Made by a program: the position numbers and the translations under genes
Notes under the pieces: generated by a model
What the model saw: the letters and a program-made list of their open reading frames with translations, nothing else
Told to the model about the DNA's origin: nothing
Databases searched by the model: none
Shown: piece by piece, positions 46,847 through 56,002 of the stretch
Position numbering within the stretch: the stretch's first letter is position 1
How the letters are laid out: each line of letters starts with the position of its first letter
Assembly: GCA_019359045.1 (NCBI GenBank)
Contig: JAHHIA010000008.1
Coordinates: 124,001-188,000 of the forward strand
DNA length: 64,000 bases
Direction: 5' to 3'
Origin: Scytolyngbya sp. HA4215-MV1
Lineage (GTDB): Bacteria > Cyanobacteriota > Cyanobacteriia > Leptolyngbyales > Leptolyngbyaceae

Positions 46847-47413
46847 ATGTCTCTACGGATTTATGGCAACCGTGCCCTCAAAACGCTTCCAGGGCAAGCG
46901 ACCCGACCGACTTCAGCCCGGGTTAGGGAAGCTCTGTTTAATATTTGGAAAGAGGGTATTGTTACCTGTCGATGGCTCGACCTCTGTGCTGGTAGCGGGG
47001 CAATGGGTGCCGAGGCTTTGTGTCGAGGGGCGGCGTTGGTTGTGGGGATAGAGCAATCTGGACGCGCTTGTTCACTGATTGAAGAAAATTGGCGGCAGGT
47101 CGCGACACCAGAGCAGGCATTCAAGTTATTGCGCGGGGATGTTGTGCGACGATTGCAGACGTTGCAGAGTCAGGTCTTTGACCGAATTTATTTTGATCCC
47201 CCTTATGCAAGTGGGTTGTATGAGCCAGTGCTGAAGGCGATCGCGCGCGATCGGTTACTGGCACCCGGGGGAGAGATGGCGGTGGAACATGCGCCTGCGC
47301 GCGCCCTGCCGATCGTGCCCGGTTTGGAAATTTGCCGTCAAAAAAATTATGGTGGAACTGCCCTCACATTCTATCGAGTTTCTCCTGCATGGGAAGTAGG
47401 GGAAGGCGACTAG
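46847..47413 (+). CDS. rsmD: 16S rRNA guanine-966 N2-methyltransferase RsmD
   Basis: S-adenosylmethionine-dependent RNA methyltransferase. Signs are the N-terminal LRIYGNRALKTLPG and TRPTSARVREALFNIW, the cofactor loop WLDLCAGSGAMGAEALCRGA, and the catalytic N6/N2-type motif FDPPYASG. The C-terminal strand (NYGGTALTFYRV) is also typical. 188 residues is normal. It lies 67 bases after the RodZ-like gene on the same strand, giving a possible three-gene RNA-modification/shape operon. Confidence 0.94.
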   Translation: MSLRIYGNRALKTLPGQATRPTSARVREALFNIWKEGIVTCRWLDLCAGSGAMGAEALCRGAALVVGIEQSGRACSLIEENWRQVATPEQAFKLLRGDVVRRLQTLQSQVFDRIYFDPPYASGLYEPVLKAIARDRLLAPGGEMAVEHAPARALPIVPGLEICRQKNYGGTALTFYRVSPAWEVGEGD

Positions 47414-47454
47414 CCGTTGAGGTGAGGCGATTGATTCATCGACAATTCGCGTTC

Positions 47455-47562
47455 TAAGTAGGTAGCTCTAATTAATTGGAAGAAGGGGGCTGTGCCCTCA
47501 GACAGGGTAGGACTCCCTCCACCCCAAAAAACATCTTCAATTTAATTTAGCCTGGCTACTTA
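47455..47562 (-). repeat. Dispersed repeat family B, copy 2
   Basis: In reverse complement it matches 20793-20908 over its length (TAAGTAG ends, CTAAATTAAATTGAAGATG, GGGCACAGCCC). 108 bp, a few bases shorter than copy 1. It lies about 40 bases after the rsmD stop. Confidence 0.75.
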
Positions 47563-47714
47563 ATCGATTTTAGGGTTGGTTACAGGCGAGCACACTGTTC
47601 GGATCTCCAAGATTATAAATTTCGATAAGAGCTTGACAGTTCTGAACCAAGCAACGAAAAGAGGGCGATCGCTCTACGGCAAAGGAACAATCACGCTGAA
47701 ATTCAATGCAACGT

Positions 47715-48255
47715 TCAGGCAAGGTTGAGCCAGTCGAAAACCTCATAGGTGTCAAGCTCAAAGGGATAGTTTCCAGAATGACTAAGCGATCGGATTCCAG
47801 GCAAAGTTCTGGAAATTGGTTCGGAGTAAAAACGAGAATGGAGCGATCTTTGGGATCAATCGGCCAACCTAACTGACATCCATGCTTCAAGCAGTGAGCA
47901 ATGCTAGCCGTAACCCGCTTGGAACTCTGATCGGGGGAGAGAATCTCAATGACCACATCATCCGAAGGTTCTCCATCGGCATCGAATTAAATCCGATTCC
48001 AGTGCAGCATGACGATGTTGGGGACGAGAGAGCGTCCACCGAAAGTACATCTCAATTCCGGAAAGGCATAGCCAATTTTTTGCGGTTTGGTGACGCGTTG
48101 ATCGTAGTGCAAAGTTCACTTTGCAGTAATGAATGTTTGCGCTTGGGCATTGGCTTTTGAAAAACTTTGCCCTCGATATACTCACTGGCAGGTTTGGTTT
48201 CTGGCAGTCGGAGGAATGTTTCGAGGGTAATGGCAGGCGGGGTTGTCGCAACCAT
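47715..48255 (-). pseudogene. Decayed Uma2-family (DUF820) nuclease-fold gene
   Basis: Three fragments in different frames join into a Uma2 protein. From ATG 48255: MVATTPPAITLETFLRLPET, ...EYIEGKVFQKPMPKRKHS. A frameshift near 48110 leads to KPQKIGYAFPELRCTF and VMLHWNRI, then an in-frame TAA near 47985, FDADGEPSDD and VVIEILSPDQSSKRVTASIA...HGCQLGWPIDP. A last shift near 47735 would restore VFDWLNLA and a stop at 47715. Uma2 proteins have a PD-(D/E)xK-like nuclease fold and are abundant in cyanobacteria. At least three lesions mean it is not functional. Confidence 0.85.
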
Positions 48256-48547
48256 AGAGCAGGGGCTAAGAAGATGATAGAGGTGTAAATTTACTGTAAC
48301 TCTTAGTATCTGGTCAGCTGCTGGACTCTCGATTTTGGGTTGACAGGAGCGATCGCGCAACAACAACCGATACAACCGATTCTCCAAAAATCCAAAATTG
48401 TATTAATTCCGACTGATCAGGGGTTCCAATCGCCGTATGCAGTGTTACTGTATTGCAGTTCAATCTCAAACTTTTGATTCAGGGTGTCTGGTTCCGATTT
48501 GAGGATCTGTTGTTGCCATTTCAAACTGCTTTTTTGATCAGGTATCC
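48256..48547. other. Intergenic region upstream of the M23 peptidase gene
   Basis: About 290 bases, AT-rich near 48380-48480, with no gene or strong structure seen. It should hold the peptidase promoter and that of the decayed Uma2 gene. Confidence 0.4.
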
Positions 48548-49774
48548 ATGACAGGAACTCCTGCCACCACGATCGGCAACTCGCCAACTTCCGCTTTCTG
48601 GTTCACCTTGGGACGAGTCATCGGGTTAGTTTGCTTACTTTTTGTAACATTGGCAATTCTTGCTCCCTATCCGGTTCAAGCTGCCATTGTCTCACCGCCA
48701 CTGCTGGCTCAGGCAGCGTCGGTCGATGATTTGCGACAGCAGCAACAACAAATCGATCAACAGCGATCGCAAGTTGCCAAAGAGCGTGAACGCCTGAAAA
48801 ATCTGGAAAAAGCTGCCAAAGGACATCTCACTGGCTTACAGCAAACGATCAAAGCAACCAGCAGCCAGATCCAGGAAAACCAGAAAAAGCTGCAAGAGGT
48901 AACGCAGCAACTCAAAACTTTACAGACAAATCTGGTAACGTCTGAACGAGCTTATCAACAAAAGCAAACCGCAACCGTTGCCCGTCTGCGCTTTCTTCAA
49001 CGACAACAGGGGAGCCGCGGCTGGGCGATTTTGCTACAAAGCCATAACTTGAATGAGTTTTTAGATCGCCGCCATCAACTAAAGCGGGTCTACCAGGCAG
49101 ATCGTCAAGCCCTTGCCGACCTGAAAAACCAGGCAGATAACCTGGAACGACAGCGCAACCAGATCGAAGAAAAGAAAAATGAAGTGGCATTGCTCACACA
49201 GCAGCTTTTGGCACAGAAAACTGAATTTGAAGACCAGGCCGCTTATCAACTGAATGTGATCGATCGCCTGCGTTCCGATCATCGTGCCTTAGAAGCAGCA
49301 GAAGCCCAACTGGCGAAAGACTCGCAAAATGTAACCTTACTGATTCAGCGCCGACTGGGCACCCAAGGGGGCACCCTGGCATACCGGGGCACTGGGCAAA
49401 TGATTTATCCCACCAATGGAGAGATTACCAGCGGTTTTGGTTGGCGAATGCATCCCATTTTGGGCTATGAGCGGTTTCATACTGGCATTGATTTTGGCGT
49501 CGATTATGGCACCACCATTTACGCCGCTGACAGTGGCACAGTAATCTTTGCTGGTTGGTATGGGGGCTATGGCAATGCGGTCATTATTGACCATGGCAAT
49601 GGCATCACCACACTATATGGGCATACGAGCGAGTTGTTTGTTTCGGAGGGGCAGGCAGTGAAACGAGGTGACGCGATCGCGGCAGTTGGCTCCACTGGAC
49701 TCTCCACCGGACCCCACCTACACTTTGAGGTGCGTCGGAATGGGGAACCGGTTGACCCCATGGCTTATCTTTAA
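48548..49774 (+). CDS. Secreted M23 peptidase with EnvC-like coiled coil
   Basis: Peptidoglycan hydrolase or amidase activator. A hydrophobic signal/anchor segment (LGRVIGLVCLLFVTLAILAP, about residues 22-41) precedes a long coiled coil (about 57-260; RQQQQQIDQQRSQVAKERER) and a C-terminal LytM/M23 domain (about 285-408). Zn ligands are visible: HTGIDFG (His and Asp) and HLHFEV (second His), with GHTSEL. Retention of all ligands suggests an active endopeptidase; EnvC itself lacks them. The EnvC-like coiled coil would target the divisome through FtsEX. It stands alone ahead of tRNA-Arg. Confidence 0.9.
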   Translation: MTGTPATTIGNSPTSAFWFTLGRVIGLVCLLFVTLAILAPYPVQAAIVSPPLLAQAASVDDLRQQQQQIDQQRSQVAKERERLKNLEKAAKGHLTGLQQTIKATSSQIQENQKKLQEVTQQLKTLQTNLVTSERAYQQKQTATVARLRFLQRQQGSRGWAILLQSHNLNEFLDRRHQLKRVYQADRQALADLKNQADNLERQRNQIEEKKNEVALLTQQLLAQKTEFEDQAAYQLNVIDRLRSDHRALEAAEAQLAKDSQNVTLLIQRRLGTQGGTLAYRGTGQMIYPTNGEITSGFGWRMHPILGYERFHTGIDFGVDYGTTIYAADSGTVIFAGWYGGYGNAVIIDHGNGITTLYGHTSELFVSEGQAVKRGDAIAAVGSTGLSTGPHLHFEVRRNGEPVDPMAYL

Positions 49775-49980
49775 ACGCCAGGATGATGAGTTGCGCGTCT
49801 TCTCTCCTCTCAAAACTTATTCGGTCGTGTTTCAAATGGGTTGTTGGTATTTTTTGAAAACTTTGCCCAGCAGAGCTTTCAAAAATACCAACAACCTATC
49901 TAGAACAGAATCACTTATTCCTCCCAACTCATAACCCCGAGAGGAATGTTATACTCTCACAAGTACTCTTCGAAGTACGA

Positions 49981-50053
49981 GGGCATGTAGCTCAGTGGAT
50001 AGAGCATCAGGTTCCGGTCCTGAGGGTCGGGGGTTCGAATCCCTCCATGCTCG
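49981..50053 (+). tRNA. tRNA-Arg (CCG)
   Basis: Seven-base acceptor stem GGGCATG/CATGCTC with one G-T pair, D arm GTAGCTCAGTGGATAGAG, anticodon arm TCAGG-TTCCGGT-CCTGA with anticodon CCG, and T arm CGGGGGTTCGAATCCCTCC. Discriminator G, no encoded CCA. Seven T follow directly and may end transcription. Confidence 0.95.
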
Positions 50054-50461
50054 TTTTTTTGTACAGTGACCTAGAGCATTTAAAGGATCGCGATCTGTAC
50101 TACGTTTCAGATCGCGAAATCCGTGAGGGAACCATAATTATCATGATTCTCCCACTGCTCAATCTTTTGGAACTGTGTAATCTGCCTTACCAGATTCGCG
50201 GGGAGGAATGGGTCAGTGTGCGGGTTAAAACTGATATGATTTCACGTTGCTTTCCGATCCAGCAACAATCTGCAACGGTTTGCCCCAATCATCAAGCGAC
50301 TAACCGCCAATCTGTAGGGGTGGGTTCACTCAGTAGTTATAAAGGTAGTCACGATCATTAGGACGTTTCAAAGGCTGGAAGCAACAGGGGGCTTAAGCCT
50401 CTAACTATGGCCATATTGCCGAAAACAATTTTTTTCAGCAAGATTGGCTCTCCTTAACTAG
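50054..50461. other. Intergenic region after tRNA-Arg
   Basis: About 400 bases. A perfect 9-bp stem CGCGATCTG (50089-50097) and CAGATCGCG (50108-50116), then no supported gene; repeat family A copy 3 lies at 50358-50406. A 105-codon frame starting inside the tRNA is rejected. Confidence 0.5.
50358..50406 (-). repeat. Dispersed repeat family A, copy 3 (reverse, partial)
   Basis: TTAGGACGTTTCAAAGGCTG corresponds to the reverse complement of the right end of copy 1, followed by AACAGGGGGCTTAAGCCTCT. The far end is degraded, so only one terminal repeat is clear. Confidence 0.6.
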
Positions 50462-53400
50462 CTACTTCGGAATAAGAGCCACAATTTCCTCAAAGCAAAA
50501 GTTATTGACCAGATGAGTTAATGTATGGGACAGAGAAGCATTTGAGAGGGGAACTTGCTCAATCAGCAATAGTATCTGTTTGGCATGGGCGCGAGTAGCG
50601 GCATGGCGCAGCTGTTCTAACCAGTCGGTGGGCATCACTGTTAAATCGGCAGTGAGCAGGGCGCGAGGCGGATCTGGGTAGCGATTGATGGGGGGAGAAC
50701 TGTTGGTTGGTTGGGGCAGATGCTCAGGTTGCTCTGCCTCGGCGTACTGATATTGAACACCGAGAAATTCTGCCATTTTTTCAAAAATGATGGCTGCCTG
50801 GAAGGGTTTGCGAACAAAGTCACTGCATCCCATTCTCAGAGCAACTTTTCGATCTTCTTCGAATACGCTACCGCTAAGGGCAATGATGATAGGCGATGGC
50901 AGATTGAGACGATCGCTGGCAGCTTTAATCTGTTTCGTTGCTTCGTAGCCATCCATCACAGGCATGCGAATGTCCATCCAAATGAGGTGAGGTTGCCAGG
51001 TCTCCCAAACCGAGAGGGCTTCCAACCCATTGGTCGCTTCCCGCACTTCAAATCCCACCGGAGCCAACAATTGATGCAAAATTTGGCGATTTTCCAGTTT
51101 GTCTTCCACAATTAGAATGCGACAAGGAGGTTGGTGGGGCGCTAAGCCAACGACGGTGCGACAGGGGCTGTTAGAGAGTTGCGTATCCTGCTGGGCAAGG
51201 GATGTTTGGATGTTAAATCGAAAAATGGTGCCCATGCCAATGGCGCTATCCACTGTAATCGATCCCCCCATCAGGTTGACGAATTTCTGACTAATCGCCA
51301 GCCCCAGCCCGGTTCCTTCCTGCGATTTTTGTCCACTGTCGGTTTGCACAAAGGGTTGAAATAGACGGGGCAAATCTTCGGGTGCGATGCCTGTCCCCGT
51401 GTCTTCAACCTCAAACGAAATGGAGAGTTGAGGAATTTCTGGATTCTGGATTCTGACACGCAGCGCCACGGCTCCATTCCAAGTAAACTTGATAGCGTTG
51501 CTCACGAGATTGACCAGAACCTGGCGCAATTTACTTTCATCGGTGTGGATGTATTGGGGTAAATCTGGAGATCGTTCCAGTATGAGTTGTAGTCCTTTGG
51601 ATTGCGCCTTCATTTGAAACATCTGGTAGATCCAATTGAGCAACCCGAAGAGGTCAAAATCGTTGGGGGTCAGAGTGACCCTGCCTGCCTCGATTTTGGA
51701 CATTTCCAGCACATCATTGATCAGGGTGAGCAGATGTTCTCCCCCCCGGTTGATGGTATCTAAATACTCTTGCTGCTGGGCATTCAGAGAACCGCTGCGT
51801 AGCAGTAATTGGCTAAAACCCAGAATCACATTCAGGGGGGTGCGTAGTTCGTGGCTCATGTTTGCCAAGAATGTACTTTTAGCACGATTGGCAGCTTCGG
51901 CTGCCTCGACATTGCGGTGTAGGGCGGCTTCGGCTTGTTTACGATCGGTGATATCGCGCACAATCACCAGTACTTCGTTCTCCAGACTGGGCACCACTCG
52001 CACTTCTTCTTCACGCGGTTCACCATCAATCACAATTTGTTGTTCATAGATTTGCAGTTCTCCCATGTCTAAAGCTTGTTGGATGTAGTGCAGTCGTCGG
52101 GCGGCGAGTTCGGAGGGCAATGAGTCATAAACGGTGGTGCCAACCGCAAACTGTGCCCGGTTCAAAACTTTGGAGCGATCGCTGCCGAGAATATCCAGAT
52201 ACGTTCCATCTCGTTGAATTCGAAATAATAGGTCAGGAATGGCGTGAATCAGCGCGCGGTTGGTGGTTTCGCTCTGGAGCAGGGCAAGTTCTGCTTGTTT
52301 GCGATCGGTAATGTCGCGGGCAATCCAGAGCACGGTTTCTTCAGATAGGGGGGCAATATTGGCAGAAAACCACAGGATTTGCTGAGCAATGGTCAGGTGA
52401 TATTCAAAATGCTGAAGGGTTTGCTGAGTTGCCAGAACCTGTTGAATTGCCTGGTGGCAAGATTTTGCCAGTTCGGGTGGATGAATTTCGTAGAGACTGC
52501 GATTGATCTGCTCTTCGCTGGGTTTGACTAGGAGACTGGGATTGGTCGTGACAAGTTTGAGGCAACACCCTTTGCGGTCATACACGACAATCACGTCTGG
52601 CATCGCAGCCAGTAATCCTCGCAATTCATCTTCTGTGCGTTTGCGATCGCTGATATCGACAATCACCCCATCTGTGCAGCGAGACTCGACATCTACCCTG
52701 GAAGACATTAACCCCCAGAACATGGAATTATCTCGTCTGCGATATTGAACTTCAAAATTGTGCAATTCGCCACAAAGATAGAGTTGCCGCCGCACCTGGG
52801 AATAGACTTCACGATCAACATAAAAATCCGCCGCGTGCATTTTTCCAATTAACTCCGCTGCACTGTACCCTGTCATCACGATTAGTTGTTGATTTGCATC
52901 TAGAATCAACCCATCTCCCATTCGCACGCGAAAAATTCCGACCTGAGAATTTTCAAACAAATTGCGAAATTTGGCTTCACTTTGCCGCAGGGCGGTGGCA
53001 ATCTGCTGGCGTTTTTGCTCGTAGTCTTCCAGGTCTGCCAGCATCATGTTGATGCGAACTGCCAGCGCTGACAGTTCATCTTGTCCCAGCTCTGACACGC
53101 GGCTAGAGAGATTGTCGCGGCTGATGGCACCCACTTCCGTGCTGAGTTTTGCCAGGCGGGATAATGCCAGGCGTTCCAGGAGGAATAGGGTAACGGCAGA
53201 AAAAACTGTGCCAATTGCCGAAATGGATAGGCTTAAAAAGCTGACGGTTGCTTGCCCTTGTTGATAAATGGTGCGCTGGCTCTCGGTCTCGACGATGCTC
53301 GCAGGTTTACCGTAGATATCGCGCAGCAATGCATACCCCGCGATCGTGGTGTCGTTGAGAACCTGCATCGCTGTTGGGGGCTGAGTGGAAATGGTTGCTT

Positions 53401-54067
53401 TGCGCCAGGAAGCTAAATTTTCGGGGAGTTGGGTTTTGCTGATCGGCTGGATCGAAATGGGAAATTGAGTAATTCGGATCAATCGGTTGACAGCGACTTG
53501 ATCGAGATAGCGTCCAACCACCAGCGTGCCTCGAAGCGGACCACTACCATTACTTTTGAGAATGGGACGAGCGATGATCATCATGTCCCCTTCTGGTAGT
53601 GAGAGGATGCCAGTGACGGTGCTGGTCAAGTCGGAATGCTGCAACAGGCGATCGCCCGGTACCAGGTGTTGCTGCAAACTGGCAGAAATTGGCGTTTTCT
53701 GCTTAGTTCTCAAATCAAACCCAGTGCCAAACACAATGCGACCAGAGGACTGAATAAAAGCAATGAAATTAATGTCATTGGTTGCCAATTGGGCATCAAT
53801 CAGATTGGATTGGATAAATTTGGGATCACCATTCTGCACAAAAGTATAAGCATCATCCCAAATTGCCCAATCGGCAAAGTTGCGGTTGAACTGCTCTAAA
53901 GACTGGTTGAATACGCTTAGTACTCCGTCTACTTGTTTACGAATGGCTTGGGCTTCTGCTTGTCGAACGCTATTGAGCAATAGCGTAGAGGCGATCGCGT
54001 ACAAGACTGCATTCAACGCCACTAGGGTAATACCAATGGTCATTAAAATTCGTTGTCGGAGAGTCAT
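50462..54067 (-). CDS. Hybrid sensor histidine kinase with CHASE4-like, HAMP and three PAS domains
   Basis: A large membrane kinase. Two helices (about residues 8-30 and 277-300) flank a periplasmic region resembling CHASE4 ([36 protein letters not shown]). Next come HAMP (about 300-350), three PAS domains (about 365-475, 485-600, 605-720; each ends in [19 protein letters not shown] or [10 protein letters not shown]), HisKA with His739 ([18 protein letters not shown]), HATPase ([17 protein letters not shown]) and a receiver domain with Asp1032 ([14 protein letters not shown]). The last 90 residues after the receiver are a helical tail ([20 protein letters not shown]) common in such cyanobacterial kinases. 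It is divergent from the 54181 operon by 113 bases. Ligand unknown. Confidence 0.93.
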   Translation of the reverse strand: MTLRQRILMTIGITLVALNAVLYAIASTLLLNSVRQAEAQAIRKQVDGVLSVFNQSLEQFNRNFADWAIWDDAYTFVQNGDPKFIQSNLIDAQLATNDINFIAFIQSSGRIVFGTGFDLRTKQKTPISASLQQHLVPGDRLLQHSDLTSTVTGILSLPEGDMMIIARPILKSNGSGPLRGTLVVGRYLDQVAVNRLIRITQFPISIQPISKTQLPENLASWRKATISTQPPTAMQVLNDTTIAGYALLRDIYGKPASIVETESQRTIYQQGQATVSFLSLSISAIGTVFSAVTLFLLERLALSRLAKLSTEVGAISRDNLSSRVSELGQDELSALAVRINMMLADLEDYEQKRQQIATALRQSEAKFRNLFENSQVGIFRVRMGDGLILDANQQLIVMTGYSAAELIGKMHAADFYVDREVYSQVRRQLYLCGELHNFEVQYRRRDNSMFWGLMSSRVDVESRCTDGVIVDISDRKRTEDELRGLLAAMPDVIVVYDRKGCCLKLVTTNPSLLVKPSEEQINRSLYEIHPPELAKSCHQAIQQVLATQQTLQHFEYHLTIAQQILWFSANIAPLSEETVLWIARDITDRKQAELALLQSETTNRALIHAIPDLLFRIQRDGTYLDILGSDRSKVLNRAQFAVGTTVYDSLPSELAARRLHYIQQALDMGELQIYEQQIVIDGEPREEEVRVVPSLENEVLVIVRDITDRKQAEAALHRNVEAAEAANRAKSTFLANMSHELRTPLNVILGFSQLLLRSGSLNAQQQEYLDTINRGGEHLLTLINDVLEMSKIEAGRVTLTPNDFDLFGLLNWIYQMFQMKAQSKGLQLILERSPDLPQYIHTDESKLRQVLVNLVSNAIKFTWNGAVALRVRIQNPEIPQLSISFEVEDTGTGIAPEDLPRLFQPFVQTDSGQKSQEGTGLGLAISQKFVNLMGGSITVDSAIGMGTIFRFNIQTSLAQQDTQLSNSPCRTVVGLAPHQPPCRILIVEDKLENRQILHQLLAPVGFEVREATNGLEALSVWETWQPHLIWMDIRMPVMDGYEATKQIKAASDRLNLPSPIIIALSGSVFEEDRKVALRMGCSDFVRKPFQAAIIFEKMAEFLGVQYQYAEAEQPEHLPQPTNSSPPINRYPDPPRALLTADLTVMPTDWLEQLRHAATRAHAKQILLLIEQVPLSNASLSHTLTHLVNNFCFEEIVALIPK

Positions 54068-54180
54068 AAAAGCATTAATCTCACCAAAGTATTAATCTTA
54101 TGACGGTACAATTTGTCCTACGATTGGCTTAAACAGGTTCCTGAAAATGGTTCTTTACGTGTCTAAGAATTGTGCTGAAT

Positions 54181-55281
54181 ATGACTGCCACTCTGTCATC
54201 GAAAGGCAACATTCTGATTGTTGATGATACACCTGATAATCTGCGGTTGCTGTCAGCAATGCTAATCGATCAGGGGTATGAGGTTCGCAGTGTCAAAAGT
54301 GGTTCGGCAGCCTTTATGGTGATGCAGGCAGAGCTACCTGACCTGATTTTGCTTGATATTAATATGCCAGAGATGACGGGGTATGAGGTCTGTCAGCGTT
54401 TAATGATAGATCCCCAGACTCAGGAGATTCCGGTGATTTTTATCAGCGCCCTGAACGAAGCCTTTGATAAAGTAAAAGCTTTTTCAATCGGGGGGGTGGA
54501 CTATATCAGCAAGCCATTCCAGGTAATAGAGGTGCTGGTACGAGTTGAGAATCAACTCAAAGTTCGGCGCTTGCAAACCCAACTGCAAGAACGGAATCAG
54601 CAATTACAAACGGCTGAAACTGAGCTACGTCACGCACTGGAGCATGAGCGAACCCTGAACCAACAAATTGAGGAACTGGCAGCGATCGCCGAACGCCATC
54701 GCATTGCCCGTGATATTCATGATTCTTTAGGGCACGCCTTGGTTGCCCTCAATATCCAAATGGAAACGGCTTTAGACCTGTGGCAGGACAATCTTGACGA
54801 AGCCTATCGCCTGGTTCAGGAGGCAAAAAAAATGGGATCTGATGCCCTCAAATCGGTCCGAGAATCGGTGTCTGAAATTCGCACTGATCCATTGCCCGAT
54901 CAGTCTCTAGAGCAAATCGTGGCTCAACTGGTTGAGGAGTTTCGGCGTATTACCAACATTCCCCTCGATTGCCAGATCCATTTGCCACACACTCCCTCCC
55001 AAAGAACCCGAACCGCCGTTTATCGAATTGTGCAGGAAGGGTTGACGAATATTAATAAACACGCTGGCGCTACGGCAGTAATCCTGCGGTTACAAGCGAT
55101 CGAGACGGGTTTACAAATCACGCTGCAAGATAACGGCAGGGGATTTCAAGTCGATACTCACCATCGTGGTTTTGGGCTGCAAGGCATCCAAGAGCGAGTG
55201 AGTGCTCTGGGAGGTGAACTTCAAATTGTGAGCCAGCCGGAAGCCGGATGTTGCATTACAGTACGCTTACCTGAGGGCTGA
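54181..55281 (+). CDS. Response-regulator/histidine kinase of the NarX/DesK class
   Basis: A soluble protein: receiver domain (ILIVDDTPDNLRLLSAML; Asp59 in LLDINMPEMTGYEV; Lys in SKPFQVIEVLVRVENQLKVRRLQ), then a coiled coil (about residues 128-165), HisKA_3 with His180 (RHRIARDIHDSLGHALVALNIQ) and a HATPase domain (LQDNGRGFQV; RGFGLQGIQERV). A GTG at 54172 is in frame; ATG 54181 (MTATLSSKG) is preferred. With no membrane part, it is probably fed by another kinase, possibly the divergent hybrid kinase. The next gene, four bases on, encodes a LuxR-type regulator that is its likely output. Confidence 0.92.
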   Translation: MTATLSSKGNILIVDDTPDNLRLLSAMLIDQGYEVRSVKSGSAAFMVMQAELPDLILLDINMPEMTGYEVCQRLMIDPQTQEIPVIFISALNEAFDKVKAFSIGGVDYISKPFQVIEVLVRVENQLKVRRLQTQLQERNQQLQTAETELRHALEHERTLNQQIEELAAIAERHRIARDIHDSLGHALVALNIQMETALDLWQDNLDEAYRLVQEAKKMGSDALKSVRESVSEIRTDPLPDQSLEQIVAQLVEEFRRITNIPLDCQIHLPHTPSQRTRTAVYRIVQEGLTNINKHAGATAVILRLQAIETGLQITLQDNGRGFQVDTHHRGFGLQGIQERVSALGGELQIVSQPEAGCCITVRLPEG

Positions 55282-55284
55282 AGG

Positions 55285-56001
55285 ATGATTCGGGTGCTGC
55301 TGGTCGAAGATCAAGAACTTGTCCGACAGGGGTTGAAAACGCTATTAAACCGAAAACCGGATTTTCAAGTGGTGGGCGAAGCTGCCAATGGGCAACAGGC
55401 GATCGAACAAGTGCAATCCCTCTACGGCACTGCATTGCAACCCGATGTGATTTTGATGGATATTCGCATGCCTGTGATGGATGGGGTTGCCGCTACGCAG
55501 CAAATCTGTCAGCAGTTTACCGAGATTAAGGTTCTCGTCCTGACGACCTTTGACGATACCCGTTATGTGACTCAGGCATTGCGATGTGGGGCAAAAGGGT
55601 ATGTGCTCAAAGATACGCCATCCAAAGAATTGGCGGAAGTGGTGCGATCGATCCATCGCGGCTACACCCAATTTGGACCCGGCATTTTTGAAAAAATGAT
55701 GGCTTGTACACCAGCCACTGATGCTTCTCCGCCAGCCAATCTGCAATCGCCGCCGCAACTAGAATTGCCTCGTGGATTTGCTGAACTGACCCGCCGGGAA
55801 CGAGAAGTGTTGTGTCTTATTGCCAGTGGACGCAGCAATAAGGAAATTGCCCAACAACTCGTTCTCACAGAAGGGACGGTTCGTAACCATATTTCTCATC
55901 TGCTGACTCGACTCAATTTGCGCGATCGTACCCAGGCGGCGATCGTTGCTCATGCTTTTTTAACCTGGCTAGAAAATTGTGATCCTAGCGAAGGCGGTTA
56001 A
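55285..56001 (+). CDS. NarL/LuxR-family response regulator
   Basis: Receiver domain (VLLVEDQELVRQGLKTLL; Asp59 in [15 protein letters not shown]; Lys in GYVLKDT) followed by a spacer of about 30 Pro/Ser/Ala-rich residues and a LuxR helix-turn-helix (LTRREREVLCLIASGRSNKEIAQQL). 238 residues is slightly long for NarL. It begins four bases after the HisKA_3 kinase stop, a standard kinase-regulator pair, and its 3' end abuts the SpoIIE phosphatase gene. Its targets are unknown. Confidence 0.93.
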   Translation: MIRVLLVEDQELVRQGLKTLLNRKPDFQVVGEAANGQQAIEQVQSLYGTALQPDVILMDIRMPVMDGVAATQQICQQFTEIKVLVLTTFDDTRYVTQALRCGAKGYVLKDTPSKELAEVVRSIHRGYTQFGPGIFEKMMACTPATDASPPANLQSPPQLELPRGFAELTRREREVLCLIASGRSNKEIAQQLVLTEGTVRNHISHLLTRLNLRDRTQAAIVAHAFLTWLENCDPSEGG

Positions 56002-56002
56002 T

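Noticed and set aside
50047-50361. 105-codon frame starting in tRNA-Arg
   Set aside because: Begins inside the tRNA 3' end and crosses hairpin and repeat sequence.
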